Positions 44,550 to 52,971 of a DNA stretch of 64,000 nucleotides are shown here, piece after piece. A program made the translations under genes and the position numbers. The stretch comes from Actimicrobium sp034313845 (GTDB lineage Bacteria > Pseudomonadota > Gammaproteobacteria > Burkholderiales > Burkholderiaceae_D), in assembly GCF_034313845.1 (NCBI RefSeq), contig NZ_JAVIWN010000003.1. One strand, written 5' to 3'. Each line of letters starts with the position of its first letter. Positions within the stretch are counted from its first letter, which is position 1. Below the pieces are notes generated by a model. It did not search any database, had not been told where the DNA came from, and worked only from the letters and a program-made list of their open reading frames with translations.

Positions 44550-45908
44550 TTATTTTTTTTGTTTGGCTGGCCGTTGCCAGCCAGCGATGGTGAGTTGTTT
44601 GCTACGCGACAGGGTCAGTTTGTCGGGCGGTGCGTTGCCTGTCAGCGTGGTGCCGGCACCGATGGTCGCCCCCGCGCCGACGGTCACCGGTGCGATTAAT
44701 TGGGTGTCGCTACCGATGAAGGCATCGTCCTCGATGATGGTGCGGAATTTGTTGACGCCGTCGTAGTTGCAGGTGATGGTGCCGGCACCAACATTGACGC
44801 GCTGACCGATGGTCGCGTCCCCGATGTAGCTCAGGTGGTTGGCCTTGCTGGCGCTGCCAATCTGGCTGTTCTTGATTTCGACGAAATTGCCGACATGGAC
44901 CGCGTCGGCCAGTTCGGTTCCCGGACGTAACCTGGCGTACGGACCGATCATCGCAGCGGCACCGACCACGGCCTCATCGATATGACAGAACGGCTTGATC
45001 TGTGCACCGTCGCCGATACGCGCATTGCTGATCACGCAGTGCGCGCCGATGCGCACGTTGTCGGCCAGCGTGACCGTGCCTTCGAAGACGCAGCCCACGT
45101 CGATGCTGACATCGCGTCCGCAGGTCAGTGTGCCGCGCACGTCGATGCGCGACGGATCGGCCAGCGTGACGCCTTGCTCGAGCAAGCGCTGTGCAACATT
45201 ACGCTGATGGACCCGCTCCAGTTCGGCCAGCTGCACCTTGCTGTTGACGCCGAGGGTTTCCCAGAGCGCACCCGGCTGTGCCGACTGCACGGGCATGCCC
45301 TCGGCGACGGCACTGGCGACGATGTCGGTCAGGTAGTACTCGCCCTGCGCGTTATTGTTTGACAGGGCCGCCAGCCAGCGCTTGAGAGCCGCCGTTGGCG
45401 CGACCAGAATGCCGGTATTGACTTCGGTGATGGCCAGTTCGGCGGCACTGGCATCCTTCTGCTCGACGATGCGCACGATGCGGCCCTGTTCGCGCACGAT
45501 ACGTCCGTAGCCGCTCGGGTCGGCCATGGTGATGGTCAGGATGCCAAGCGATTCGGACCCGGCGCAGGCCAGCAGTTTTTGTAGCGAGTCGGTGGTGGTC
45601 AGGGGCACGTCGCCATACAACACCAGCGTCGGAGTACACTCGTCGAGGAAAGGCAGTGCCTGCATGACCGCGTGGCCGGTTCCTAGTTGCGGCTCCTGCC
45701 GGGCGAAGACGATGTCGTCGGCGTTAAACGCTGCCGGTACGGCCTCGCCGCCATGACCATAAATAATGCACAGCCGGCTTGGCGAGAGAGATCGGGCCGT
45801 GCCAACCACATGGGCCAGCAAGGATTGTCCTGCCAGCGGATGCAGTACTTTTGGCAATGCCGACTGCATGCGTTTGCCCATGCCGGCGGCAAGGATGACA
45901 ACGTTCAT
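44550..45908 (-). CDS. glmU: Bifunctional UDP-N-acetylglucosamine pyrophosphorylase / glucosamine-1-phosphate acetyltransferase
   Basis: Catalyses the last two steps to UDP-GlcNAc. The N-terminal domain has LAAGMGKRMQSALPKVLHP and the nucleotide-binding LYGDVPLT; the C-terminal left-handed beta-helix is shown by repeated hexapeptides (IGAHCVISNARIGDGAQIKP onward) and by NYDGVNKFRT. ATG 45908 gives 452 residues, the usual length; the upstream extension of the frame to 46037 overlaps the divergent lipoprotein gene and is rejected. It precedes glmS by 11 bp on the same strand. The start is only 52 bp from the start of the divergent lipoprotein gene. Confidence 0.96.
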   Translation of the reverse strand: MNVVILAAGMGKRMQSALPKVLHPLAGQSLLAHVVGTARSLSPSRLCIIYGHGGEAVPAAFNADDIVFARQEPQLGTGHAVMQALPFLDECTPTLVLYGDVPLTTTDSLQKLLACAGSESLGILTITMADPSGYGRIVREQGRIVRIVEQKDASAAELAITEVNTGILVAPTAALKRWLAALSNNNAQGEYYLTDIVASAVAEGMPVQSAQPGALWETLGVNSKVQLAELERVHQRNVAQRLLEQGVTLADPSRIDVRGTLTCGRDVSIDVGCVFEGTVTLADNVRIGAHCVISNARIGDGAQIKPFCHIDEAVVGAAAMIGPYARLRPGTELADAVHVGNFVEIKNSQIGSASKANHLSYIGDATIGQRVNVGAGTITCNYDGVNKFRTIIEDDAFIGSDTQLIAPVTVGAGATIGAGTTLTGNAPPDKLTLSRSKQLTIAGWQRPAKQKK

Positions 45909-45960
45909 AGGTGCCCGATTGAAAAATTTTAAAAATCTTAACATAAGCATTACACGGAGC

Positions 45961-46812
45961 ATGGCCAAAAAGGCTGCGCTGCTTGCTTTTGTAGTCGTGC
46001 TGGCCGGATGCAGTGCATTGCGGCTGTCGTATAGCAATGGCGAAACCTTGTCGTACTGGTGGCTTGATAACTATGTCAACTTTGATCGGTCCCAGCGAAA
46101 ACAGGTCCGCACCCAACTCGACAACCTGTTCTTCTGGCACCAGAAAACCCAGTTGCCCGACTATGCGCAACTGATGAGCGCCGGCCAGCGTCGCTTGCAG
46201 GATTCAGTGACAGCCGAAACAGTACGGGCTGATTACGACGGACTGAAAAAGCGTACCGTCCTCCTCCTCGACCAGGCGTTGCCGGCGCTCGCCGATCTGG
46301 CACTGTCGTTGAGTCCCGATCAGATCGACCGGATCGAAAGCAAGCTGGCTGACAGTGCCGAACGATATCGTAAAGATTACCTCGTCGGCGACGTTGAGGA
46401 GCGTCAACAGTTTCGCTACAAAAAAATCATGAAGCAAGCGGAGTACTGGTTTGGCGATTTCAGTGATGCGCAGCAGGTCCGTATCCGGCGTTTGTCAGAT
46501 GCCCGGCCTCTGGACAACGAGCGGGTGATGGCCGACCGCCTGCAGCGTCATCAGGAGCTGATCACGCTGCTCAGGAAAATTCGCCTCGATCAGCCGTCGC
46601 GCGTGGCGGTAGCCCAATCGATCAAGGCCTATACCCGCGTGCACTATGAACGCATTGGCAATGGCGACAATGCGGTGTTCTTTGCCGAATCGACCGATGC
46701 CGCAATCCGGCTCACCGCCAACATCATTGCCCTGGCGACGCCGCAACAAAAAGCCCATGCGCTAGCGCAATTGCAGGACTTGCAGAAACTCTTCCTGGAC
46801 CTCGCCGTGTAG
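45961..46812 (+). CDS. DUF6279-type lipoprotein
   Basis: A 283-residue lipoprotein of unknown function. ATG 45961 follows CGGAG. The signal KKAALLAFVVVLAGCSAL has a clear lipobox (LAGC, Cys 17 by my count). The mature protein is helical and rich in Gln/Arg/Asp/Leu: YSNGETLSYWWLDNYVNFDRSQ is a family hallmark as I remember DUF6279. It is divergent from glmU and convergent with ttcA (12 bp between stops). No partner is evident. Confidence 0.8.
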   Translation: MAKKAALLAFVVVLAGCSALRLSYSNGETLSYWWLDNYVNFDRSQRKQVRTQLDNLFFWHQKTQLPDYAQLMSAGQRRLQDSVTAETVRADYDGLKKRTVLLLDQALPALADLALSLSPDQIDRIESKLADSAERYRKDYLVGDVEERQQFRYKKIMKQAEYWFGDFSDAQQVRIRRLSDARPLDNERVMADRLQRHQELITLLRKIRLDQPSRVAVAQSIKAYTRVHYERIGNGDNAVFFAESTDAAIRLTANIIALATPQQKAHALAQLQDLQKLFLDLAV

Positions 46813-46824
46813 CGTTTTCCGGGA

Positions 46825-47766
46825 TTAGCGTGATGCCGGCACGAGCGTGATCATGCCCGGCAGCGTGGTCGGCACCGAGCAGGGGTCGTCATCGAACGCA
46901 ATGTCGCCATCGACGACCGGAGCGCCGGTCACGGCCAGTCCGGCAAAATCAAACAGGTTGCGATCCATCAGGTGCGAAGGGGCGACAGTCGACAGGGCGG
47001 CAAAGATGTTATCGGTACGTCCAGGATTTTTTTTGTCCCACTCACGCAGCATGTTTTTGAGTTGCTTGCGCTGCAGGTTTTCCTGGCTACCGCACAGGTC
47101 GCACGGAATGATCGGGAAATTCTTGACCTCGGCGTAGCGCTCGGTATCGGCCTCTTTCACGTACGCCAGCGGCCGGATCACGATGTGCTTGCCATCATCG
47201 GATTGCAGCTTTGGCGGCATGCTCTTGAGTTTTCCACCAAAAAACATATTCAGGAAAAACGTTTCGAGGATATCGTCGCGATGGTGTCCCAGCGCGATTT
47301 TGGTCGCACCGAGTTCGTCGGCGACGCGGTACAGAATGCCGCGCCGCAGCCGCGAGCACAGCGAGCAGGTGGTCTTGCCTTCGGCAATGACGCGCTTGAC
47401 GATGCTGTAGGTATCCTGATTCTCGATGTGAAAAGCCACACCGAGATCGGTCAGGTAGGCCGGCAGGATGTGCTCCGGAAAGTTCGGCTGTTTCTGGTCG
47501 AGGTTGACGGCAATCAGCTCGAAGTTGATCGGCGCGCGTTCGCGCAGCGTCATCAGGATGTCGAGCAAGGCGTAGCTGTCCTTGCCGCCCGACAAACAGA
47601 CCATGACCTTGTCGCCTTCTTCAATCATGTTGAAGTCGCCGATGGCCTGACCGACCTGGCGGCACAGGCGCTTGTGCAGCTTGTTGTTTTCGTAGGTGAC
47701 TTTTTCGCGCTGCCGGGCCGATAGGTCTGCGGACGGTTCGCTTGATTCAGTGGCTGCATCGGACAT
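46825..47766 (-). CDS. ttcA: tRNA 2-thiocytidine synthetase TtcA
   Basis: Adds sulfur to C32 of tRNA. The 313-residue protein has the PP-loop SGGKDSY, and the two CxxC motifs that hold the Fe-S cluster (TTCSLCSRLRRG and IPCDLCGSQ). The ATG at 47766 is preferred over 47781: GGAG lies seven bases before it. Start follows folB by 15 bp, and the strand is the same, so folB-ttcA probably share a transcript with the SDR gene. The C-terminus is followed by convergent lipoprotein gene. Confidence 0.95.
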   Translation of the reverse strand: MSDAATESSEPSADLSARQREKVTYENNKLHKRLCRQVGQAIGDFNMIEEGDKVMVCLSGGKDSYALLDILMTLRERAPINFELIAVNLDQKQPNFPEHILPAYLTDLGVAFHIENQDTYSIVKRVIAEGKTTCSLCSRLRRGILYRVADELGATKIALGHHRDDILETFFLNMFFGGKLKSMPPKLQSDDGKHIVIRPLAYVKEADTERYAEVKNFPIIPCDLCGSQENLQRKQLKNMLREWDKKNPGRTDNIFAALSTVAPSHLMDRNLFDFAGLAVTGAPVVDGDIAFDDDPCSVPTTLPGMITLVPASR

Positions 47767-47781
47767 GGTGGACTCCAGCAT

Positions 47782-48177
47782 TCAGACTGCCTTGACCCGG
47801 AATACTTCGACGCCGACAGATTCGCAGTCCGGATAGACATCGGGTTTTTCGGTTGAGACACGCACTGCACGCACTTTGGGATGCAGCAGCATCGCGGCGG
47901 CGATATCGTCGCACAGTGTTTCCTGCAGGTGGATATGGCCGGCATCGGTCCGTTTGGAGATCGTACTACGAATGAAATCATAGTCGACGACTTCATCGAG
48001 CAAATCGCCCTTCGGGGTCGACAATTCGAGCGGGATGAACAGGTCAACGTTGATCAGCACACGCTGTTCGGCCGTCTTTTCAAAATCATGGACGCCAATG
48101 TTGATGAGGACTTCGTAATTGCGCAGGAACAGGCGGCGGCAATTGGCGAGGGCAGGTTGGGACAGGAATGAAGGCAT
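47782..48177 (-). CDS. folB: Dihydroneopterin aldolase
   Basis: Folate pathway enzyme that converts dihydroneopterin to 6-hydroxymethyl-dihydropterin and glycolaldehyde. The 131-residue product shows NYEVLINIGVHDFEK, the conserved VVDYDFIR and the catalytic-site Glu/Lys region HLQETLCDDIA and VRVSTEKPDVYPD. It lies between the FolM-like reductase gene and ttcA on the same strand. Start ATG 48177 is the more family-like; an earlier GTG is two codons upstream. Confidence 0.92.
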   Translation of the reverse strand: MPSFLSQPALANCRRLFLRNYEVLINIGVHDFEKTAEQRVLINVDLFIPLELSTPKGDLLDEVVDYDFIRSTISKRTDAGHIHLQETLCDDIAAAMLLHPKVRAVRVSTEKPDVYPDCESVGVEVFRVKAV

Positions 48178-48207
48178 GGTCACGATCGGTAGTGGAGCGG
48201 GTTTGGA

Positions 48208-48984
48208 TTATTGGGCAACGAACATCACGTCGCGTTGCAGTGGAATCAGGTGCTGGCCGCCATCGACCAGCAAGGTGGTGCCGGTCATGGCGTGTGCTTC
48301 TGCGACATAGCAGACGGCGTCGGTAATATCTTGCGGCGTGCTGGAACGTCCCAGCGGTGTAATTTTGTGTGCCTTTTCAAAACTGGCCTGGCTCTGGTCG
48401 CCCGAAATCAGCGTGATGCCGGGTGCCACGCCGACCACACGCAGCTTCGGTGCCAGCGCTTGCGCCAGCATGACGGTGGCGGTTTGTAGCGCCGCTTTTG
48501 ACAGCGTGTAAGACAGGAAATCCGGGTTCATGTTGAACAGTTTCTGGTCCAGCAGATTGATGACCACGGATTGCTCGCCGTCGGCAGTCGCCGCGTGGAG
48601 TGCTTGCGCGAGCAGGATGGGCGCGGCGAGGTTGGCGTGCATGTGCTCATCGAGCACCGCCAGCGAAAAATCTGCCGGGCTGTCCTGCTCGAACAGCGAG
48701 GCATTGTTGACCACGCATGCCAGTCGTCGTTGCGGGCCGCAGCATGCAATGGCGTCCGGCAATAATTTTTTGACGGCATTTTCATCCGTGAGGTCGCATT
48801 GCAATGCCCACGCGCGCCTCCCGAGTTGTTCAATCTCATGGACTGTTGTGGCGGCCTCGCCAGCAGAGCGACCGTAGTGCACAATGATGTCCCAGCCACG
48901 CCCGGCCATTGCCAGTGCGATGGCGCGACCGATGCGCTTGGCCGCGCCCGTGACAAGTGCAACTTTCTGTCGGTCCGTGGTCAT
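48208..48984 (-). CDS. FolM-like short-chain dehydrogenase/reductase
   Basis: A 258-residue SDR with the cofactor site VTGAAKRIGRAIA, the NNAS motif (VNNASLF) and the catalytic Tyr/Lys in YTLSKAAL. C-terminal GTTLLVDGGQHL is typical of SDRs. Its position directly before folB suggests pterin chemistry, that is dihydromonapterin or dihydrofolate reductase (FolM/pteridine reductase), which is inference from context and similarity. ATG 48984 begins TTDRQKVALVTG; the frame upstream of it is not SDR-like. It is divergent from the MidA-type methyltransferase gene across 38 bp. Confidence 0.85.
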   Translation of the reverse strand: MTTDRQKVALVTGAAKRIGRAIALAMAGRGWDIIVHYGRSAGEAATTVHEIEQLGRRAWALQCDLTDENAVKKLLPDAIACCGPQRRLACVVNNASLFEQDSPADFSLAVLDEHMHANLAAPILLAQALHAATADGEQSVVINLLDQKLFNMNPDFLSYTLSKAALQTATVMLAQALAPKLRVVGVAPGITLISGDQSQASFEKAHKITPLGRSSTPQDITDAVCYVAEAHAMTGTTLLVDGGQHLIPLQRDVMFVAQ

Positions 48985-49022
48985 AGTGTTGTGCCTTTCG
49001 TTGAGATATCGATAAAAAAGCC

Positions 49023-50182
49023 ATGCAATTGCAACTGCCCGAACCCTCTGCTGACGCGCTGCGAGCCTCGCGCGCGCTGCATACCGTAATCGCCAACGAC
49101 ATCCGCCGTAATTCCGGATGGATCTCATTTTCGCGTTACATGGAGCTGGCTCTGTACGAGCCGGAGCTCGGTTATTACAGCGGTGGTGCCGCCAAGCTCG
49201 GGAAAGACGGAGATTTTACAACCGCGCCCGAAATCACGTCGTTATTCGGTGCGACACTGGCGCACGCGGTCGCCGAATTGCTGCCTAGGATCGCCCCTCA
49301 CTTGCTGGAGTTCGGCGCGGGCACTGGCAAACTGGCGTTCGATTTGCTGACCGAACTGGCCGTGATGGGCATACCGGTTCATCGGTATGCGATCGTCGAA
49401 TTATCAGGCGAATTGCGGGCGCGCCAGCAGCAGTTGCTCAAGGGATTTTCGCAGGTGGTCTGGCTGGATCACTTTCCTGCGGCATTTACTGGCGTGGTGA
49501 TCGGCAATGAAGTGCTCGATGCGATGCCGGCGCATCTGGTGGTAAAAACCGAACACGGCTGGCGCGAGCGTGGGATCGGCTTGTCAGCCCGCAATTTTGT
49601 TTTTCGCGAGCACCCCTGTGATGCCGCCTTGATCGAGCAAATTCCGCAGGCTGATGCGCTGCCAATCGGCTATCTGACCGAAGTCCATCCGGTTGCCGCC
49701 GGTTTCATGCATTCGCTGGCAGCGATGTTGTGTGCGGGTTTCGATGAGACGGGTCAGGGCAGTGCCGCTATCCTGATCGACTACGGTTTTCCGGCGCATG
49801 AGTATTACCTTGATCAGCGCGATCACGGAACGCTGATGTGCCATTACCGCCATCATGCCCATGACGATCCGTTTTTTTGCCCGGTTTGCAGGATATCACC
49901 GCGCATGTCGACTTTACGGCGATGGCGCGGGCGGCCCTGGATGGGGGGCTCGATCTGCTTGGCTATTTGAGCCAGGCATCGTTTCTGCTGGAAGCTGGCC
50001 TTGGTGATTTGCTGTTGCGTACGTCGCCCGAGGATGGTCGGGCTTATCTGCCGCAGGCCAACGCAGTACAAAAACTGACTTCGCCTGCCGAGATGGGTGA
50101 GCTGTTCAAGGTGCTCATTGTTGGCACGCAATTGCGGTTGCCGGAGCGCTTCGAGCGTAACGACCGCAGTCATCGGCTATGA
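49023..50182 (+). pseudogene. MidA/NDUFAF7-type SAM methyltransferase, frameshifted
   Basis: The first frame (from 49023) encodes a class I methyltransferase of the DUF185/Methyltransf_28 family: AAKLGKDGDFTTAPEITSLFG, the SAM site LEFGAGTGKLAFD, and GNEVLDAMPAHLVV. After HHAHDDPFF it derails; the expected continuation (PGLQDITAHVDFTAMA to RLPERFERNDRSHRL) is in another frame from about 49877. The shift lies in a run of seven T at 49872-49878; eight T would restore a protein of about 386 residues, the family length. It could be a true mutation, a homopolymer sequencing error, or slippage. NDUFAF7 relatives methylate an arginine of complex I. Confidence 0.85.
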
Positions 50183-50192
50183 AAGGGCGACT

Positions 50193-50390
50193 ATGATTCG
50201 CTGGTTTCTGGCCATTTTCATTGGCCTCATTGTGTTGTCGGCGGCCCTGCCGTGGCTCGAAAAAATCGGCCTTGGCCGGTTGCCGGGTGACGTGCGTTTC
50301 CGGCTGTTTGGCAAGGATATTTTTTTGCCGTTTGCTTCGACCGTGTTGCTGTCGATGGTGCTGTTCGCCGTCATGCGCCTGATCCGCTAA
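50193..50390 (+). CDS. DUF2905 family small membrane protein (copy 1)
   Basis: A 65-residue protein with two transmembrane helices (RWFLAIFIGLIVLSAAL and FASTVLLSMVLFAVM) flanking a conserved LGRLPGDVRFRLFGKDIFLPF segment that is the DUF2905 signature. Function unknown. It lies 10 bp after the methyltransferase coding region and 49 bp before a second copy. Confidence 0.88.
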   Translation: MIRWFLAIFIGLIVLSAALPWLEKIGLGRLPGDVRFRLFGKDIFLPFASTVLLSMVLFAVMRLIR

Positions 50391-50439
50391 GATGGTTGCT
50401 TCGGTCTTCTGGCCGGTTCAACAAACACAAAGGCAGGCG

Positions 50440-50646
50440 ATGATACGTTGGGTAGCTGTGATTTTCGTGGGCCTGATTGTTTTTCCGTTGCTGTTGCCAT
50501 GGCTGAACCGGCTCGGCATAGGCCGGGCTCCTGGCGATGTGCGTTTCACGGTGCTTGGCGTTCCGCTGTGCCTGCCATTCGGTTCGACGTTACTGGTGTC
50601 AGCGCTGGCATTCCTTTGCGCAGAGTTATTTACCTATCTCCCCTGA
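50440..50646 (+). CDS. DUF2905 family small membrane protein (copy 2)
   Basis: A 68-residue paralogue of the previous gene: RWVAVIFVGLIVFPLLLPWL and a similar GRAPGDVRFTVLGVPLCLPFGS core between two helices. The start ATG 50440 follows AGGCAGG. The two genes are probably a tandem duplication and precede the MFS gene by 5 bp. Confidence 0.88.
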   Translation: MIRWVAVIFVGLIVFPLLLPWLNRLGIGRAPGDVRFTVLGVPLCLPFGSTLLVSALAFLCAELFTYLP

Positions 50647-50651
50647 TTCCC

Positions 50652-52082
50652 ATGAGCGCGACTTTCGAAGTCCTGCGTGCGCGTCACGGCGATCGCCATA
50701 AATGGCTGGTGCTGCTGACAGTCATGATAGGGACGATGGCATCCATTCTGTCGTCGACCATCGTCAACGTTGCCATTCCGGATTTGAGTCAGCACTTCCA
50801 TCTGGGACAGGAGCGCGCGCAGTGGGTTTCGTCGGGCTTCATGCTGGCAATGACATTGTCGATGCTGACCACGCCCTGGCTGTTGTTGCGCTTCGGCTTG
50901 CGGCGGACCTATACGGTGGCCATTCTGGTGTTGCTGACAGGAGGTGTACTCGGCGGTTTCAGTGTCAATTATTCGATGCTGCTGTCAATGCGCGTACTCG
51001 AGGGCCTGGCTTCCGGCATCCTGCAACCGATTCCTGCGATTGTTATTCTGCGAGCATTCGATTTGAAAGAGCAAGGCAGGGCACTGGGTATCTTTGGTTT
51101 CGGGGTGGTGCTGGCACCCGCGATCGGTCCTAGCGTGGGTGGCGTACTGGTCGAACACTTTGGCTGGCAGTCGATTTTTTTCGTGGTTGTTCCATTCTGT
51201 CTGGTGGTGCTGGTACTCATCCGGCGCTACCTGTCGACGAATTCACCGTTGATGGGGGACGCCCGCAGATTTGACTGGAAAGGTCTGCTGCTGGCGGGGA
51301 CTTGTACCGTGACGGTTCTCAATGGGCTTGTCCACCTGCAGGATGACAGCGTGCTGGCAGTGGCGATGCTGGCGCTTTCCCTGGTGTCTTTCATCGGCTT
51401 CATTGCCTGGCAGGCACGTACCGATGCGCCGCTGATGAACCTCAAGCTATTTGGTTATCGCCAGTTTTCGATGGGTGGACTGGTGGCGTTTATCTACGGC
51501 ATGGGCTTGTTTGGCTCGACCTATCTGCTCCCGGTGTATTTGCAAATGGCGCTCGCCTATTCGCCTTCGCGTGCAGGCTTGGTGCTATTGCCAGCCGGAG
51601 TGGTTTTGGCCATCACGATTCCACTGGCCGGAAAAATGGCAGATCGGTATCCGCCAAACGTGCTCGTGTCCATTGGTTTGGCATTGCTATCGCTGTCTTT
51701 GGGATTGATGGCGCTGGGTCAACCGGGTGGCAGTTATCTGCTCCTGATGGCCTGGGCTGTCATTGGTCGCGTTGGCCTTGGTTTTGTCCTGCCGGCATTG
51801 AGCCTGGGTGCGATGCGCGGAGTTGATCACAGTCTTATCGCGCAGGGTGCCAGTGCGCTTAACTTCTTGCGCCAACTGGGAGGGGCGATCGGCGTGAGTC
51901 TGGTCGGTATTGTCCTGGAGTGGCGTCTGGCGATTCATCGCAGTGATCCCGGTATTGCTCCCACTGACATGGCAAACCGACTGCGCGCTTTTGATGAAAC
52001 CTTTTTCTTCGTCGCCGTCTTGTGTGCCATCGCAGTGTTTGCTGCCTGGCGCATGCGCGCGGTACCCGTGACGACGTTGTAA
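50652..52082 (+). CDS. DHA2-family MFS drug transporter
   Basis: Inner-membrane proton-coupled exporter of 476 residues with about 14 hydrophobic segments. Motif C-like features typical of exporters are visible (GFGVVLAPAIGPSVGGVL), as is the first-helix motif ILSSTIVNVAIPDL of the EmrB/QacA group. ATG 50652 is used; the longer frame from 50448 overlaps the DUF2905 genes. No membrane-fusion or regulator gene is adjacent, so whether it works with an outer-membrane channel is unknown. Confidence 0.9.
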   Translation: MSATFEVLRARHGDRHKWLVLLTVMIGTMASILSSTIVNVAIPDLSQHFHLGQERAQWVSSGFMLAMTLSMLTTPWLLLRFGLRRTYTVAILVLLTGGVLGGFSVNYSMLLSMRVLEGLASGILQPIPAIVILRAFDLKEQGRALGIFGFGVVLAPAIGPSVGGVLVEHFGWQSIFFVVVPFCLVVLVLIRRYLSTNSPLMGDARRFDWKGLLLAGTCTVTVLNGLVHLQDDSVLAVAMLALSLVSFIGFIAWQARTDAPLMNLKLFGYRQFSMGGLVAFIYGMGLFGSTYLLPVYLQMALAYSPSRAGLVLLPAGVVLAITIPLAGKMADRYPPNVLVSIGLALLSLSLGLMALGQPGGSYLLLMAWAVIGRVGLGFVLPALSLGAMRGVDHSLIAQGASALNFLRQLGGAIGVSLVGIVLEWRLAIHRSDPGIAPTDMANRLRAFDETFFFVAVLCAIAVFAAWRMRAVPVTTL

Positions 52083-52209
52083 ATGGTGAGTCTGCTGACC
52101 ATTCAGAGTGAAAAGTCGGGATGCGAATTTACTTTGTTTATACCGTTAGTTAGTATCAATGTACCGCAAGTAAATCATGCCGCGTCCGCGGTGTTAGCGA
52201 GGAGTCACG

Positions 52210-52734
52210 ATGTCTTCGTCCAGTCAAGGTGGTGCCATTCCTGTAGCAGTTTTTTCGCAACTTAAATTGCAGCGACAGCTGTTTGATTCTCTGATCAAGA
52301 AAATTTCTTCCAATGCCTCGCTGCTCCTCGCTTTGCAGCAAACCGGTAGTGCTGCCAGCAAATCCTCGTCATCCGTGGAGCCCCAGAGCAATATTCTGTT
52401 TTTATCCAACGAACTAAGTCGCAACAAGATCCTTGAGCTGATCGAGGATAGCCGAGCACTGGGTGCGGCGGCACTGGCGCTTGAAGCAGATTTCCAGTCG
52501 ACCGCTCACGCGCATATCGTTGAAACGCGTTCCCGCGTGGTTCATCTGGTTGAAGTTGCCGGGCGCCATTCAGCTTTTTGTTCGCCTGAGCTGATTTGGC
52601 AAATTAAGAGGACGATCGATAATGCCAATACAGAAATTGAGCGTATGCAGGCGATGACCGAACAGATCAGCAAGGCAGCAGCCAGTCTGCTTGACCCTGT
52701 TCAGCAAGTGCTCGCCGTCATAGCTGACGTTTGA
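52210..52734 (+). CDS. Hypothetical protein, helical, unknown family
   Basis: A 174-residue protein preceded by a good GAGGAG site. It lacks signal peptide and membrane segments. The sequence is Ser/Ala/Gln-rich with long predicted helices (about 10-45 and 60-170), a Ser-rich linker near 48-56, and a coiled-coil-like end (IDNANTEIERMQAMTEQISKA). I recognise no family. It lies between the MFS gene and a REC-TPR regulator gene on the same strand with gaps of 127 and 237 bp, so it may be single. The helical form might suit a chemotaxis- or adaptor-type protein, but that is speculation. Confidence 0.6.
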   Translation: MSSSSQGGAIPVAVFSQLKLQRQLFDSLIKKISSNASLLLALQQTGSAASKSSSSVEPQSNILFLSNELSRNKILELIEDSRALGAAALALEADFQSTAHAHIVETRSRVVHLVEVAGRHSAFCSPELIWQIKRTIDNANTEIERMQAMTEQISKAAASLLDPVQQVLAVIADV

Positions 52735-52971
52735 TTACTTGCTTTGACTCGTTCACTGAAACGCACTACGCTTGGGACGTTCGATGACTTCTGAAGTGTT
52801 GTTATCGTAGGTCAGAACGCGCGGCGGCAGGCTGTCATGTCCGATTGCAAGCACCGTCTACAGGGCTGTTGTGGTGTGCGGTGATGTATCGGAGCGATTG
52901 CAATCATGCTTGTAGGAGAAAGTCACCGTACTATACTTGGTCATTATTTTTTCTTTAAAGTCACCAGAAAA

